Made by a program: the position numbers and the translations under genes. The notes beneath the pieces are model-generated. The model searched no databases, was not told the DNA's origin, and was given only the letters and a program-made list of their open reading frames with translations. 64,000 nucleotides of DNA from Palsa-504 sp963800415 (GTDB taxonomy: Bacteria > Actinomycetota > Actinomycetes > Streptosporangiales > Streptosporangiaceae), in contig CAWDBS010000075.1 in NCBI GenBank assembly GCA_963800415.1, positions 14,184-78,183 of the forward strand, read 5' to 3'. The number at the start of each line of letters is the position of its first letter. The first letter of the stretch is position 1. Below, one piece after another: positions 54,783-63,813 of the stretch.

Positions 54783-55726
54783 ATGTGGGCCTGGGCGAGG
54801 TGGCCTATCAGCGCAACGACCTCGACACCGCACTCTGGCATGTCACCGAGGGCGCCGCGCTATGCCGCCAGTTCGTCTACACCCCGCCACTGGCCGCAGG
54901 CCTGATTACGCTTGCGTGGATCCGGCAGGCCAACGGTGATCCGGCTGGGGCCCTGGACGCAATGGAGGAGGCCATGCAGGCATCGCCGGGCCCGGCAGGC
55001 ATGTTCAACCCTGTTCCGGCACGGCGGGCACGCTTGCTGCTGGCCCAGGGTGACCTTGCCGGAGCCGTCCGCGCCACGGCTGAGCTGGGCCTTAGCCCGG
55101 ACGACGAGATGAATTACCCTCGCGAGCTCGGGCACCTGGTGCTGGCCCGGGTCCTGCTCGCCCGGGGGGAGGCCGAGCGGGCGCTGGCCTTGCTGGACCG
55201 GCTGCACGCGGCGGCGGACGCCCAGGACCGGCCCGGCAGCCTTATCGAGGTCGGCGCGCTGCGGGCGCTGGCCGCCAGGGGCGACGAAACAGCCGGGTTG
55301 AGCGTGCTGGCCGAGGCGCTCACGCTGGCCTGCCCGCAGGACTATGTCCGCGTGTTCGCCGACGAAGGACCGCCGATGGCCGCGCTGCTCGGCCGGCTCG
55401 TCGCGGCTCAGCGAGCCCGCCAGGCGGCCCCGGGCGTCCCGTTCGGCTACCTGGCCCGGTTGCAGCGTGCCTTCGGCGCCGGGCCTTCCACACCCGATCA
55501 CGGGCCTGGCACCGCCGTCGCAGTGCTGGGCATCGTCGACCCGCTGACCAGCCGCGAGCTGGAAGTGCTGAAGATGCTGGCGGCGGGGCGGTCGAACCAG
55601 GCCATCGCTGGCGAGCACGTGGTCACCCTGGACACGGTCAAGAAGCACGTGGGCCATGTCCTGGGCAAGCTCGGCGCGGCCAACCGCACCGAGGCCGTGG
55701 CCCGGGCCCGCGCGCTGAACCTGCCC
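54783..55726 (+). pseudogene. C-terminal third of a LAL-type LuxR regulator
   Basis: From 54783 the frame encodes YVGLGEVAYQRNDLDTALWH, the TPR-like tail region and a complete LuxR HTH (LTSRELEVLKMLAAGRSNQA, DTVKKHVGHVLGKLGAANRT). The ATPase half is absent and no ribosome site precedes ATG 54785. After 55726 the open frame runs on into unrelated DNA (to 55981). Remnant of a tandem copy; a free HTH domain could in principle still be made. Confidence 0.8.
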
Positions 55727-55910
55727 CCTGAACGGCGGTCCGATCGCTTCTGGATAGGCGCTGCGCGCTGCTGGCGACTGGCCGCGGCGAAGTCGCCCGG
55801 CCTCGGCCTGGGGCAGGCGCGGGCGTGGGAGCGCGCCGCGTCGGCGGGCTCATACGCGGGCCTGTGCGCTCCGCTGCCGTTCGGCTATCCCCATATCCCG
55901 AACGGGCGGC

Positions 55911-56096
55911 GGTGCCCAGGTCGCGGATCCGGTTCAGCACCCCGTGCAGGGCGGCCTGATCCGCCACGCGGCCGGAGATGACCGTCTGGCTGTCGTCACA
56001 GCCGATCTCGAGGCCCTCGAACCAGGCCGTCCAGCGCTGGTCCAGGACCCCCTCGACGCGGATCTCGTAGCGCGATGACCGCGCCGTGCCGCTCAT
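55911..56096 (-). pseudogene. Small companion protein, copy 2 (C-terminus lost)
   Basis: ATG 56096 (GAAGGACGG upstream) reads MSGTARSSRYEIRVEGVLDQ, RWTAWFEGLEIGCDDSQTVI, SGRVADQAALHGVLNRIRDL, then G and loses similarity to the intact copy, whose ending is LVLISVRRLGSD. The frame continues antisense to the LuxR remnant (to 55638), which is not meaningful. Divergent from the LuxR gene at 56318. Confidence 0.65.
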
Positions 56097-56156
56097 TTGT
56101 ACCGTCCTTCCGTCGGGTTCCGTGATCTGCACGTTATGAAGCGGCACCGGGGCATG

Positions 56157-56220
56157 GCGTCACCCGAAGGTGCCCATCGGGTGGAATCTTCCGCGGCGGC
56201 CCCAGGGCACCAAGGTGCCG
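56157..56220. promoter_or_regulatory. Conserved divergent regulatory block (copy B)
   Basis: Diverged version of the block at 60361-60425: GCGTCACC, GGGTGGAATCTTCC and GGGCACCAAGGTGCCG, located between companion copy 2 (minus) and the LuxR gene (plus). Confidence 0.5.
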
Positions 56221-56317
56221 TCCCGGCCAGCCATGGTTGTTTTGCGGCCGGAGATCGCGGGAAGTGGGAGAACGGGGTCCAGCAGCGACCCGGAGGCGCA
56301 GAGCGTGCAGGTTAACG

Positions 56318-59049
56318 ATGGCTGAGTCGCCGCTCGCGGCGGCGCCGCCCGAACGGGATGTCCTGCTCGCGACCAAGCTGCACATGCCCGCGGCGCGGCC
56401 GGAGCTGGTGCCCCGGCCGCGCCTAGCCGAACGGCTCGATGAGGGCCTGACGCGAGGACTCATCCTGGTCTGCGCGCCGGCCGGATACGGCAAGACCGTC
56501 CTGATGGCTGACTGGTCCCGCCGGCATCCGGCCGGGTGGCTGTCGCTGGACGTGGCGGACAACGACCCGGCCCGGTTCTGGCGGCATGTCGTGGCCGCGC
56601 TGGATGGGGTGTGCCCGGGGATCGGCGAGCGGGTGGCCCCGCTGCTCGGCCCGCCGGCGCCGGCGTCATTCGAGGGCCTGGTCACGGCGCTGATCAACGA
56701 ACTGGCTTCGGACGAGGCCCTGCTGGTCCTCGATGATTACCACCTGATCAGCGCGCAGCAGGTGCACCAGTCGCTCGCGTTCCTGGTTGAGCACCGGCCG
56801 GCCGGGATAGGCGTGCTGCTGGCCAGCCGCAGCGATCCGCCGCTGCCGCTGGCGCGGCTGCGGGCGCGCGGCCAGCTGGCCGAGATACGCGAGGCCGAGC
56901 TGCGGTTCACCCCCGCGGAGGCAGCCGAGCTGCTCCAGCACGCGGCATCGGGCCTGCCGGAGACGTCGGTGGCGGCGCTGGCGGCCCGGACCGAGGGCTG
57001 GGCGGCCGGGCTGCAGCTGGCCGCGCTGTCACTGCGCGGGCAGGCCAATGCCGCCGCGTTCGTGGCCGCGTTCACCGGCAGCCACCGGTACGTCCTGGAC
57101 TACCTGGCCGAGGAGGTGCTCGACGGGCAGGGCAAGCAGCTGCGCGCGTTCCTGCTGGAGACCTCGGTGCTGGAGCGGCTGAGCGGCCCGTTGTGCGACA
57201 CGGTCACCGGCCGCGAGGGCAGCCAGGCGCTGCTCGAGGAGGCGGAACGGGCGGGGCTGTTCTTGATCCCGCTGGATGAGGTGCGCGGCTGGTGGCGCTA
57301 CCATCACCTGTTCGCCGGCCTGCTCCGCGCCCGCCTGCGGGAAGAGCAGCCCGGCCGCGTGACACAGCTGCACCGCCACGCCGCGGCCTGGTACTCCGAA
57401 CACGGGCTGGCCGATGACGCCATCGGGCACGCGGTCGCGGCCGGGGAGATCCTCTGGGCGGCCCGGATCATCGAGCAGCACTACGATATGGTCTACAACT
57501 TCCGCGGCGAGGCCGCCACCATCCACCGGTGGCTGTCGGTCCTCCCCGCTGACGTGGTCCGGTCCCGTCCCCGGCTGTTGCTCGCGCAGGCCCACATGGC
57601 CGCCACCAGCGGCCACCTCGAGGTCGTGGAACCGCTCCTGGACGCGGTTGAATGCGCGCCCCCCCGCTGGGCCGACGAGCCGTTCGAGCCGACGGCCGGT
57701 GTCGCGGCCAGCTTCCTGATCAATGTCCCGGCCCTGACCACGCTCCATCGCAGCTATCTCGCCCAGCTCCACGGCGACGCCGAGGCCACCGCCGCGTTCG
57801 CCACGCAGACCCTGGCCGAGATCAATCCCGGAGAAGGGCTGCTGAGCGCCACCGTGCACGGATTCCTGGCCGTGGCCGAATGGCTGCAGGGCCGACTCCC
57901 CGAGGCCGAACGCGCCTTCGCCTCCAGCGTCACCGGGTGGTGCCAGACCGGCCAGCTCACGCTGATCGCATGGGGATACTACTCGCTGGCCCTGCTCCGG
58001 CGCGCCCAGGGCCGCCTGGACGCGGCCGCGCTGACCTGTCAGCAGGCCATGGACACCCTCGTCACCGCCGGCCTGCCGCCCCGGCCGCCGGACCGGGCTA
58101 CGTCGGCCTGGCAGAGATCGCCTACCAGCGGGACGAACTCGACGTCGCGCTGCGGCACGCGACCGAGGGCGTCGCGCTGTGCCGCCAGTTCGTCTACACC
58201 ACCCCGCTGGCCGACGGCCTGGCCACGCTGGCGATGATCCGGCAGGCCACGGGTGATCCGGCCGGGGCGCTGCAGGCGATCACCGAAGCCGGACAGGCCT
58301 CACCGGGTCCGGCGAGCCTGCTCAACCCGGTCCCCGCCCAGCGGGCCCGGCTGCTGCTGGCCCAGGGCGACCTGGCCGCCGCGGCCCGTTTCCCGCCGGA
58401 GACCGGCCTCGGCCCGGACGATGAGCCGGACTACGCGCGCGAGCCCGGGCACTTGGTGCTGGCCCGGATCCTGCTCGCCCAGGACCGGCCCGGGCAGGCG
58501 CTCGCCCTGCTCGGCCGGCTGCACGCCGCTGCCGTCGCCCAGGACCGTACCGGCGGCCTCATCGAGATCGGCGCGCTGCGGGCGTTGGCGCTGGCCGCCA
58601 CCGGCGATGAAGCAGGCGCGGTCACGGCCCTCGCCGGGGCGCTCCTGCTCGCCTGCCCGCAGGGCCACATCCGGGTCTTCGCCGACGAAGGCGCGCCGAT
58701 GGCAGAGCTGCTCGGCCGGCTCATCGCGGCTCAGCGAGTCGGCCGTGCGGCCGCTGGCGTCCCGCTTGGCTACTTGGCCCGGCTCCAGCGTGCCTTCAAC
58801 GCCGGGCCTCACGTGCCGGGTTCCGGGCGGGACACCGCCGCGGTGCCCGGCCTCATCGACCCGCTGACCAGCCGCGAGCTGGAGGTACTGACGATGCTGG
58901 CGGCGGGCCGGTCGAACCAGGCCATCGCCGACAAGCTCGTGGTCACCCTCGACACCGTCAAGAAGCACGTAGGCCATGTCCTGGGCAAGCTCGGCGCGGC
59001 CAACCGCACCGAGGCCGTCGCCCGGGCCCGCGAGCTGAACCTACTGTGA
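56318..59049 (+). pseudogene. LAL-type LuxR regulator with a mid-gene frameshift
   Basis: ATG 56318 begins a protein closely like the intact copy: LVCAPAGYGKTVLMADWSRR (Walker A), ALLVLDDYHLISAQQVHQSL (Walker B), RTEGWAAGLQLAALSLRGQA. Near 58080-58100 the frame must change: frame 1 continues meaninglessly to 58237, while the other frame gives GPGYVGLAEIAYQRDELDVA and runs to the HTH (LTSRELEVLTMLAAGRSNQA, DTVKKHVGHVLGKLGAANRT) and stop at 59049. One base gained or lost in a C-rich run explains it; a sequencing error is possible. Otherwise about 910 residues. Confidence 0.82.
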
Positions 59050-59080
59050 GTGCGAGGGCGTGTGCAGCCTGCCGGTCGCC

Positions 59081-59767
59081 TCAGGACACCGCGAAGGTGT
59101 GATGTGTGACGGCGAGGACGAGGCCGAGCGCGCAGATCAGCACGATCGCGGCGAGCAGCGAGAGCGTCCACTGGCGGCCCCTGGTCGCGGTAGGCGCGAA
59201 CCCGTAGCCGGCCAGCGCCAGCAGTAGTCCCAGGACGAGGAACCAGGGCTCGAAGATGCCGAGGTCGCGCAGCGCCGCGAGGTTCTTCTGCGCGGCTGTC
59301 AGCTCATGCTCGGGCTAGCTGACCGCAGCATGCACGCCCGCCAGGTACAGGCCCTTGGCAGCGATGCCGAACAGGGCGTGCGAGATGCACACCACCGCGC
59401 CGACCCACACCGGCGCGAGCATAAGCATGGCCGGCGGTCGGCGCGACCAGGGCGGGGTCAGCCCGAGCAGGAACAGCACCTCGCACGCCAGCAGGACCGA
59501 GACGGCCAGGTTGGTCGCGTGTATTCCGGGCAGGTCAGCTGTTGCGGCGCCGCCGGGCAGCTCCCAGGTCCCGCCCAGCGCCCAGTACAGGTGGACCGGG
59601 ATGGCGGCCAGCGCGGCCAGCGCGGCCAGGTAGGCGAACCGCGGCCCGCGCCGCCACCCGGTCCCGGCCGGCTCCGGCGTCTGGTTCTTCGGGGCCCGGA
59701 TGTCTGGCATCCGGGCTTCCGGGGTCTCAGTTTCCGGGACCGCAGCGTTGCCTCGTGACGTTTTCAT
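59081..59767 (-). pseudogene. DUF3995 membrane protein with in-frame amber codon
   Basis: ATG 59767 overlaps the stop of the upstream gene (ATGA). The frame gives FAYLAALAALAAIPVHLYWA, LAVSVLLACEVLFLLGL, WVGAVVCISHALFGIAAKGL, then YLAGVHAAVS and TAG (59317-59315). Beyond the stop the same frame continues PEHELTAAQKNLAALRDLGI, FEPWFLVLGLLLALAGYGF and a last membrane helix to TGA at 59081. A typical DUF3995 protein needs both parts, so one substitution broke it. Four membrane segments expected; function unknown. Confidence 0.75.
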
Positions 59768-60051
59768 GCCGCCGTCCGGACTGGGCCGGCGGTGGCCGGA
59801 GCCACGGCCCGGCCGTCGGGAAGCAGTGCCCCGCCGTCGTCAAACAGCACCACGCCGTTGCACAGCAGGCTCCATCCCTGCCCGGGATGGTTTGCCACGG
59901 TCCTGGCCGCGTTGCGACCTGGCGCCAGAGCATCCGGGCACCGCGGCCGATGCCGGCATTCCCGCTTTCCGGCCCGCCGCGCGTCACCGGCCTCGGTGGC
60001 CGGCTCCCGGATGTGGTCGGCGGTGTGCTGCCGCAGCATGGCTGGATGCAT
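59764..60051 (-). CDS. DUF5999-like small protein
   Basis: 95 residues from ATG 60051 (GAGGAGG upstream). The N-terminus MHPAMLRQHTADHIREPATE is shared with the small protein at 63535. The C-terminal half CRHRPRCPDALAPGRNAART, VANHPGQGWSLLCNGVVLFD, DGGALLPDGRAV matches DUF5999, a family known mainly from Streptomyces-type genomes, of unknown function, with two conserved Cys near its start. Lies between the companion gene (29 bases upstream) and the DUF3995 gene (ATGA overlap), forming a three-gene unit. Confidence 0.75.
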   Translation of the reverse strand: MHPAMLRQHTADHIREPATEAGDARRAGKRECRHRPRCPDALAPGRNAARTVANHPGQGWSLLCNGVVLFDDGGALLPDGRAVAPATAGPVRTAA

Positions 60052-60079
60052 TGTGTCCTCCTCGCGGGGTCAATCTGGG

Positions 60080-60301
60080 TTAATCGGAACCGAGCCGGCG
60101 TACCGAAATCAGGACCAGGCCGAGGTCGCAGACCCGGTTCAGCAGCCCGCGCAGGGCGGCCTGGTCCGCGACGGGGCCGGAGATGACCGTCTGGCTGTCG
60201 TCACTGCCGATCGCCAGGCCCTCGAACCAGGCCGTCCAGCGCGGGCCCAGGACCCCCTCGACCCGGATCTCGTAGCGCGATGACCGCGCCGTGTCGCTCA
60301 T
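60080..60301 (-). CDS. Small companion protein of the LuxR array, intact copy
   Basis: 73 residues from ATG 60301, with GAAGGACGG eight bases upstream: MSDTARSSRYEIRVEGVLGP, RWTAWFEGLAIGSDDSQTVI, SGPVADQAALRGLLNRVCDL, GLVLISVRRLGSD. Beta-alpha-beta-like pattern, soluble. I do not recognise a named domain. Present in at least four copies or remnants in this window (49752, 55911, 60080 and a tail at 63448), usually divergent to a LuxR gene across a conserved regulatory block, which points to a linked function. Confidence 0.75.
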   Translation of the reverse strand: MSDTARSSRYEIRVEGVLGPRWTAWFEGLAIGSDDSQTVISGPVADQAALRGLLNRVCDLGLVLISVRRLGSD

Positions 60302-60360
60302 TTGTACCGTCCTTCCGTCGGGTTCCGTGATCTGCACGCTATGAAGCAGAACGCGGCATG

Positions 60361-60425
60361 GCGTCACCTGAAAGTGGACATGCCGGGTGGAATCTTCCGG
60401 GGAGCACCGGGCACCAAGGTGCCGT
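60361..60425. promoter_or_regulatory. Conserved divergent regulatory block (copy C)
   Basis: GCGTCACCTGAAAGTGGACA, TGCCGGGTGGAATCTTCC and GCACCGGGCACCAAGGTGCC; reverse complement of the block before the ABC gene at 53145-53215 with only a few differences. GGCACC-AA-GGTGCC (60410-60423) is a perfect 6-base dyad. Confidence 0.6.
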
Positions 60426-60923
60426 CCCGGCCAGCCATGGTTTTTTGCGGCCGGAGAATGCGGGAAAGTGAACGGGTCCAGCAGCGACCCGGAGCCGGAC
60501 TACACGCGCGAGCCCGGGCAATTGGTGCTGGCGCGGATCTTGCTCGCCCAGGACCGGCCCGGGCAGGCGTTCGCCCTGCTGGGCTGGCTTATCGCGGCCC
60601 AGCGCAGCGGCCGGGCCGCTGCCCAGGTCCCGCTGGACTGCCTGGCCCGGCTGCAGCGTGCCTTCGCCGCCGGGCCCGTCGTGCCCGATCACCGGCCCGA
60701 CACCGCCGTCGCGGGGCAGGGCATCGTCGACCCGCTGACCGGACGTGAGCTGGAGGTGCTGAAGATGCTGGCGACCGGGATGTCGAACCAGGGCATAGCC
60801 CGCGAACTGGTGGTCACCTTGGACACCGTCAAAAAGCACGTGGGTCATGTCCTGGGCAAGCTCGGCGCGGCCAATCGCACCGAGGCCGTGGCCCGGGCCC
60901 GCGAACTGAGCCTCATCCCCTGA
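60387..60923 (+). pseudogene. Chimeric LuxR C-terminal fragment
   Basis: The LuxR promoter/leader region (to about 60490, GTCCAGCAGCGACCCGGA) is fused directly to an internal part of a LuxR gene (PDYTREPGQLVLARILLAQD, RPGQAFALLGW) and then, at 60586, to a tail identical to the intact copy (LIAAQRSGRAAAQVPLDCLA to the HTH and stop 60923). Two deletion/recombination joints thus built a fragment with an HTH but no ATPase domain. Joints lie in short similarities (GACCCGGA; CTGCTGGGC-GGCTT). Confidence 0.8.
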
Positions 60924-61637
60924 CGCGCCGCCCGTCCCACCGGCGGGCGGCGGACAGCGGCACCAGGGTGCCGCGCGGAAACCGCCTGCAGGTGCCGTCA
61001 GGGCCCTGCCCAGTTGCGGCCGTCGCGGCCTGGCCGGGTCGCTGCATCCCCACGACGGCCAGGCGCAAACGCCGGGCCAGGTTACACCTTGGTGCCCGGT
61101 GCCCCCCGGAAGATTCCACCCGGCATGTCCACTTTCGGGTGACGCCTGGCCCGCCGGATCTTCCTAGCGTGCGGAGGACGAAACGCACACCGAAAGGAAG
61201 AAGCGCAATGGCCACCGTCAAGCCCGACCCGCCCAACGGCGGTACCGCCGGCGCCGCGAGCGCCTCACCAGCGGCGCTCGCTGTACCCGCACCCCGTGAT
61301 CGTGGCCGTCTAGGCCGCGGTGATGGCGAAAGGAGAAGCATGACCAGCGCGATCACGGCCACCGGGCTGCGCAAGTCGTTCGGCGGCACGGCCGTCCTTG
61401 ACGGCATCGACCTGGAGGTCGGCGCGGGAACAGTGTTCTCGCTGCTGGGTCCCAACGGCGCCGGCAAGACCACCACCGTGCAGATCATGTCCACGCTGGT
61501 CCACGCAGACGGCGGCGAGGTGCGCGTCGCAGGCCATGACCTGGCCCGCAACCCCGCAGCGGTACGGGCCGCGATCGGGGTCACCGGCCAGTTCTCCGCG
61601 GTCGACAACCTGCTCACCGGCCAAGAGAACCTGCTGC
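60586..61637 (+). repeat. 1,052-bp direct repeat, copy B
   Basis: Identical by eye to 52646-53697. Here the ABC ATPase gene continues intact beyond the repeat end, so this copy, or its ancestor, is the original on that side, while copy A is the original on the LuxR side. Confidence 0.9.
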
Positions 61638-62296
61638 TGATGGCCGACCTGCACCACCTGAGCCTGGCCGAAGGGCGGCGGCGCGCCGCCCGGCTGCTCG
61701 ACAAGTTCGACCTGGCTGACGCGGCCGCCAAGACGGCGGCGACCTACTCCGGCGGCATGCGGCGGCGGCTCGACCTGGCGATGACCCTGGTCGGCGACCC
61801 GCGCATCATCTTCCTCGACGAGCCGACCACCGGGCTCGACCCGCGCAGCCGCCGCATGATGTGGCAGACCATCCGCGAGCTCGTGGCCGGCGGCGTCACG
61901 ATCTTCTTGACCACCCAGCAGCTGGACGAGGCGGACGCACTGGCCGACCGGATCGCCGTTCTCGACCACGGCAAGGTGGTCGCCGCCGGAACCCCCGAAC
62001 AGCTCAAGCGCAGCATCCCCGGGGCTCACGTCCGGCTGCGCTTCGCCGACACCACAGGGCTCGACGCGGCGGCACGAGCCCTCGGCGGCGCGTTCCGTCA
62101 CGAGGACACCCTCACGCTGGAGGTCCCCAGCGACGGCGGCGCGACCGCGGTGCGGGAGCTACTGAACCGGCTCGGCGACACCGCGGACGATGTTGACAAG
62201 GTGTCCGTGCACACCCCCGATCTCAATGACGTGTTCTTTGCCCTCACCGGGCGCCCGACGGCAGAAACGACGCCAGAAACGGAGAACGCCCGATGA
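61340..62296 (+). CDS. ABC exporter ATPase, DrrA-like
   Basis: 318 residues from ATG 61340, preceded by AAGGAG; an in-frame ATG at 61208 with its own weaker site would add 44 Pro/Ala-rich residues. Walker A GPNGAGKTTTVQ, Q-loop TGQFSAVDNLLTGQENLLL, signature YSGGMRRRLDLAMTLVGDPR, Walker B IIFLDEPTTGLDPRSRRMMW, switch His in FLTTQQLDEADAL, and the DrrA-type C-terminal domain ending DLNDVFFALTGRPTAE. Drives drug or lipid export with the membrane gene that overlaps its end (ATGA-type overlap at 62293). A conserved regulatory block of the LuxR array lies 200 bases upstream. Confidence 0.9.
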   Translation: MTSAITATGLRKSFGGTAVLDGIDLEVGAGTVFSLLGPNGAGKTTTVQIMSTLVHADGGEVRVAGHDLARNPAAVRAAIGVTGQFSAVDNLLTGQENLLLMADLHHLSLAEGRRRAARLLDKFDLADAAAKTAATYSGGMRRRLDLAMTLVGDPRIIFLDEPTTGLDPRSRRMMWQTIRELVAGGVTIFLTTQQLDEADALADRIAVLDHGKVVAAGTPEQLKRSIPGAHVRLRFADTTGLDAAARALGGAFRHEDTLTLEVPSDGGATAVRELLNRLGDTADDVDKVSVHTPDLNDVFFALTGRPTAETTPETENAR

Positions 62297-63079
62297 CTAC
62301 CCTGACCTTTGCCATGCGGGACTCGGCCACGATGACCCGGCGCAGTCTGCGGCACGTGCTGCGCTACCCAGTGACTCTGGTCGTGTCGGTGGCCGTGCCC
62401 GTGCTGCTGCTGCTGCTGTTCCTCGGCGTCTTCGGCGGGGCGCTGAAGGCTGGCCTCGGAGCCGGCTCGGCACGGCTCTTACATCGACTACGTCATGCCC
62501 GGGATCATCGTGATGACCGCCGCGTACGGAAGCTCGGTCACCGCCCAGTCCCTCAACCGGGACTCCACCGAGGGCATCATCGCCCGGTTCCGCACCATGG
62601 CCATCTCTCCCGCCTCGGTGCTGAACGGGCACGTCGCCAGCAGCCTGGCCCGCACGCTGGTCAGCGCGGCCCTGGTCGTCGGCATCGCGATCGGGCTGGG
62701 GTTCCGGCCCACCGCCGACGCAGGCCAGTGGCTGGCGGCGGCCGGCCTCACCGCCCTGCTCGTGCTCGCGCTCACCTGGCTGGCGGTCCCGTTCGGCCTG
62801 GCGGCCAAGACCGCCGAGGGCCTGACCGGCTTCATCCTCATCGTCCAGCTGCTGCCGTTCATCAGCAGCGCGTTCGTGCCGCCGGGCCAGATGTCGGGAG
62901 CGGTGCGCTGGTTCGCGGCGCACCAGCCGTTCACTCCGGTCATCGACACCCTCCGCGGGCTGCTGACCGGCACGCCGGACGGCGGCACCGCCATCGCCGC
63001 GGTCGCCTGGTGCGGCGGCCTCGCGCTCGCCGGGTACCTGTGGGCGCGGGCCCTGTCCCGGCGTGACCTCAACCGCTGA
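62293..63079 (+). pseudogene. ABC-2 permease (DrrB-like) with frameshift
   Basis: ATG 62293 gives MRDSATMTRRSLRHVLRYPV, TLVVSVAVPVLLLLLFLGVF, GGALKAGLGAGS, then near 62470-62480 the frame changes; the other frame continues SYIDYVMPGIIVMTAAYGSS, TEGIIARFRTMAISPASVLN and GLAAKTAEGLTGFILIVQLL to stop 63079. Homologues run straight from GS to YIDY, so one base was gained (or two lost). Six membrane helices expected. ATG 62495 could give a protein without the first helix. Confidence 0.8.
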
Positions 63080-63160
63080 CCTGGGTTCGCGCCCTCCGCT
63101 GGAACCCCCGACCCGAATGACCACATCCCACACCGGGGCAAGACACACCGAGGAAGAGAC

Positions 63161-63440
63161 ATGGTAAGCAACAAACACGGATATGCGACCGACTCCGCGG
63201 TCCGCCATGCGGCTGGCTGCGGGCGCAGGACGCTCACCGCGGGCCCGGGGCCATTCGGCGGGCTCGGGCTGGCCGTGGTGCGCCACCCGTGGCGGGTGAT
63301 CGCGCTGTGGGCGATCGCCGCCATCGCGGTGATCGCCACGGCGCCGGGCCTGCCGACCACGAGCAACGAAAGCAGTTTCCTGCCCAAGGACTATGAGTCC
63401 ATCCGGGCCGCGAACCTGCAGGAGCAGGCGTTTCCGCAGG
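63161..63440 (+). pseudogene. N-terminal fragment of an MMPL-family transporter
   Basis: ATG 63161 (GAGGAAGAG upstream) encodes GGLGLAVVRHPWRVIALWAI, AAIAVIATA (first membrane helix) and TTSNESSFLPKDYESIRAAN, LQEQAF, the start of an RND/MMPL lipid or drug exporter of about 700 residues. At about 63440 it joins the tail of a companion-protein gene. The rest of the transporter is missing. Confidence 0.8.
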
Positions 63441-63447
63441 CGGGCCA

Positions 63448-63480
63448 CGTATCTCGGTGCGCCGACTCGATCCAGATTGA
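63448..63480 (+). pseudogene. Tail of a small companion-protein gene, copy 4
   Basis: The plus strand reads RISVRRLDPD stop, matching the ending LVLISVRRLGSD / LISMHRIDPD of the companion proteins. Only about ten codons remain, fused to the MMPL fragment. As at 60080/60051, a MHP-type small gene follows (63535), so gene order is conserved. Confidence 0.55.
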
Positions 63481-63534
63481 CCACCGCGGCGCAGGCCCCT
63501 GCGGCCGCCCGCGAAGCCACGCCAGGAGGAGATC

Positions 63535-63813
63535 ATGCACCCAGTGATACTGCAGCAGCTCGTCGCCGAGCACGTTCAGGAGATGATCGCAGAGGCCGAT
63601 GATGCGCGCCGTGCACGTCAGGCGGGCCGCGCCCGGCGGGGACCGTCCACGCAACTGAGGCGATCCGGCCGGCCAGGCATTCACCGCGAATCGGAGCGAG
63701 TCACAGCAGCCATCGCGGCGGACCCGAGACTTTCGTGCCCGCCCGGCCGCAGTCTGGTTAGGCAAGGCCCGAAAGACCGGGCGGCCGGCGATGTAGCGGG
63801 CTGCCGGCCATGA
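63535..63813 (+). CDS. Small MHP-type protein
   Basis: 92 residues from ATG 63535, with AGGAGGAG immediately upstream. MHPVILQQLVAEHVQEMIAE, ADDARRARQAGRAR is a common N-terminus of short actinobacterial proteins and is shared with 59764-60051; the remainder is not recognisable and may be frame-altered. Its stop overlaps the next ATG (ATGA at 63810). Confidence 0.6.
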   Translation: MHPVILQQLVAEHVQEMIAEADDARRARQAGRARRGPSTQLRRSGRPGIHRESERVTAAIAADPRLSCPPGRSLVRQGPKDRAAGDVAGCRP

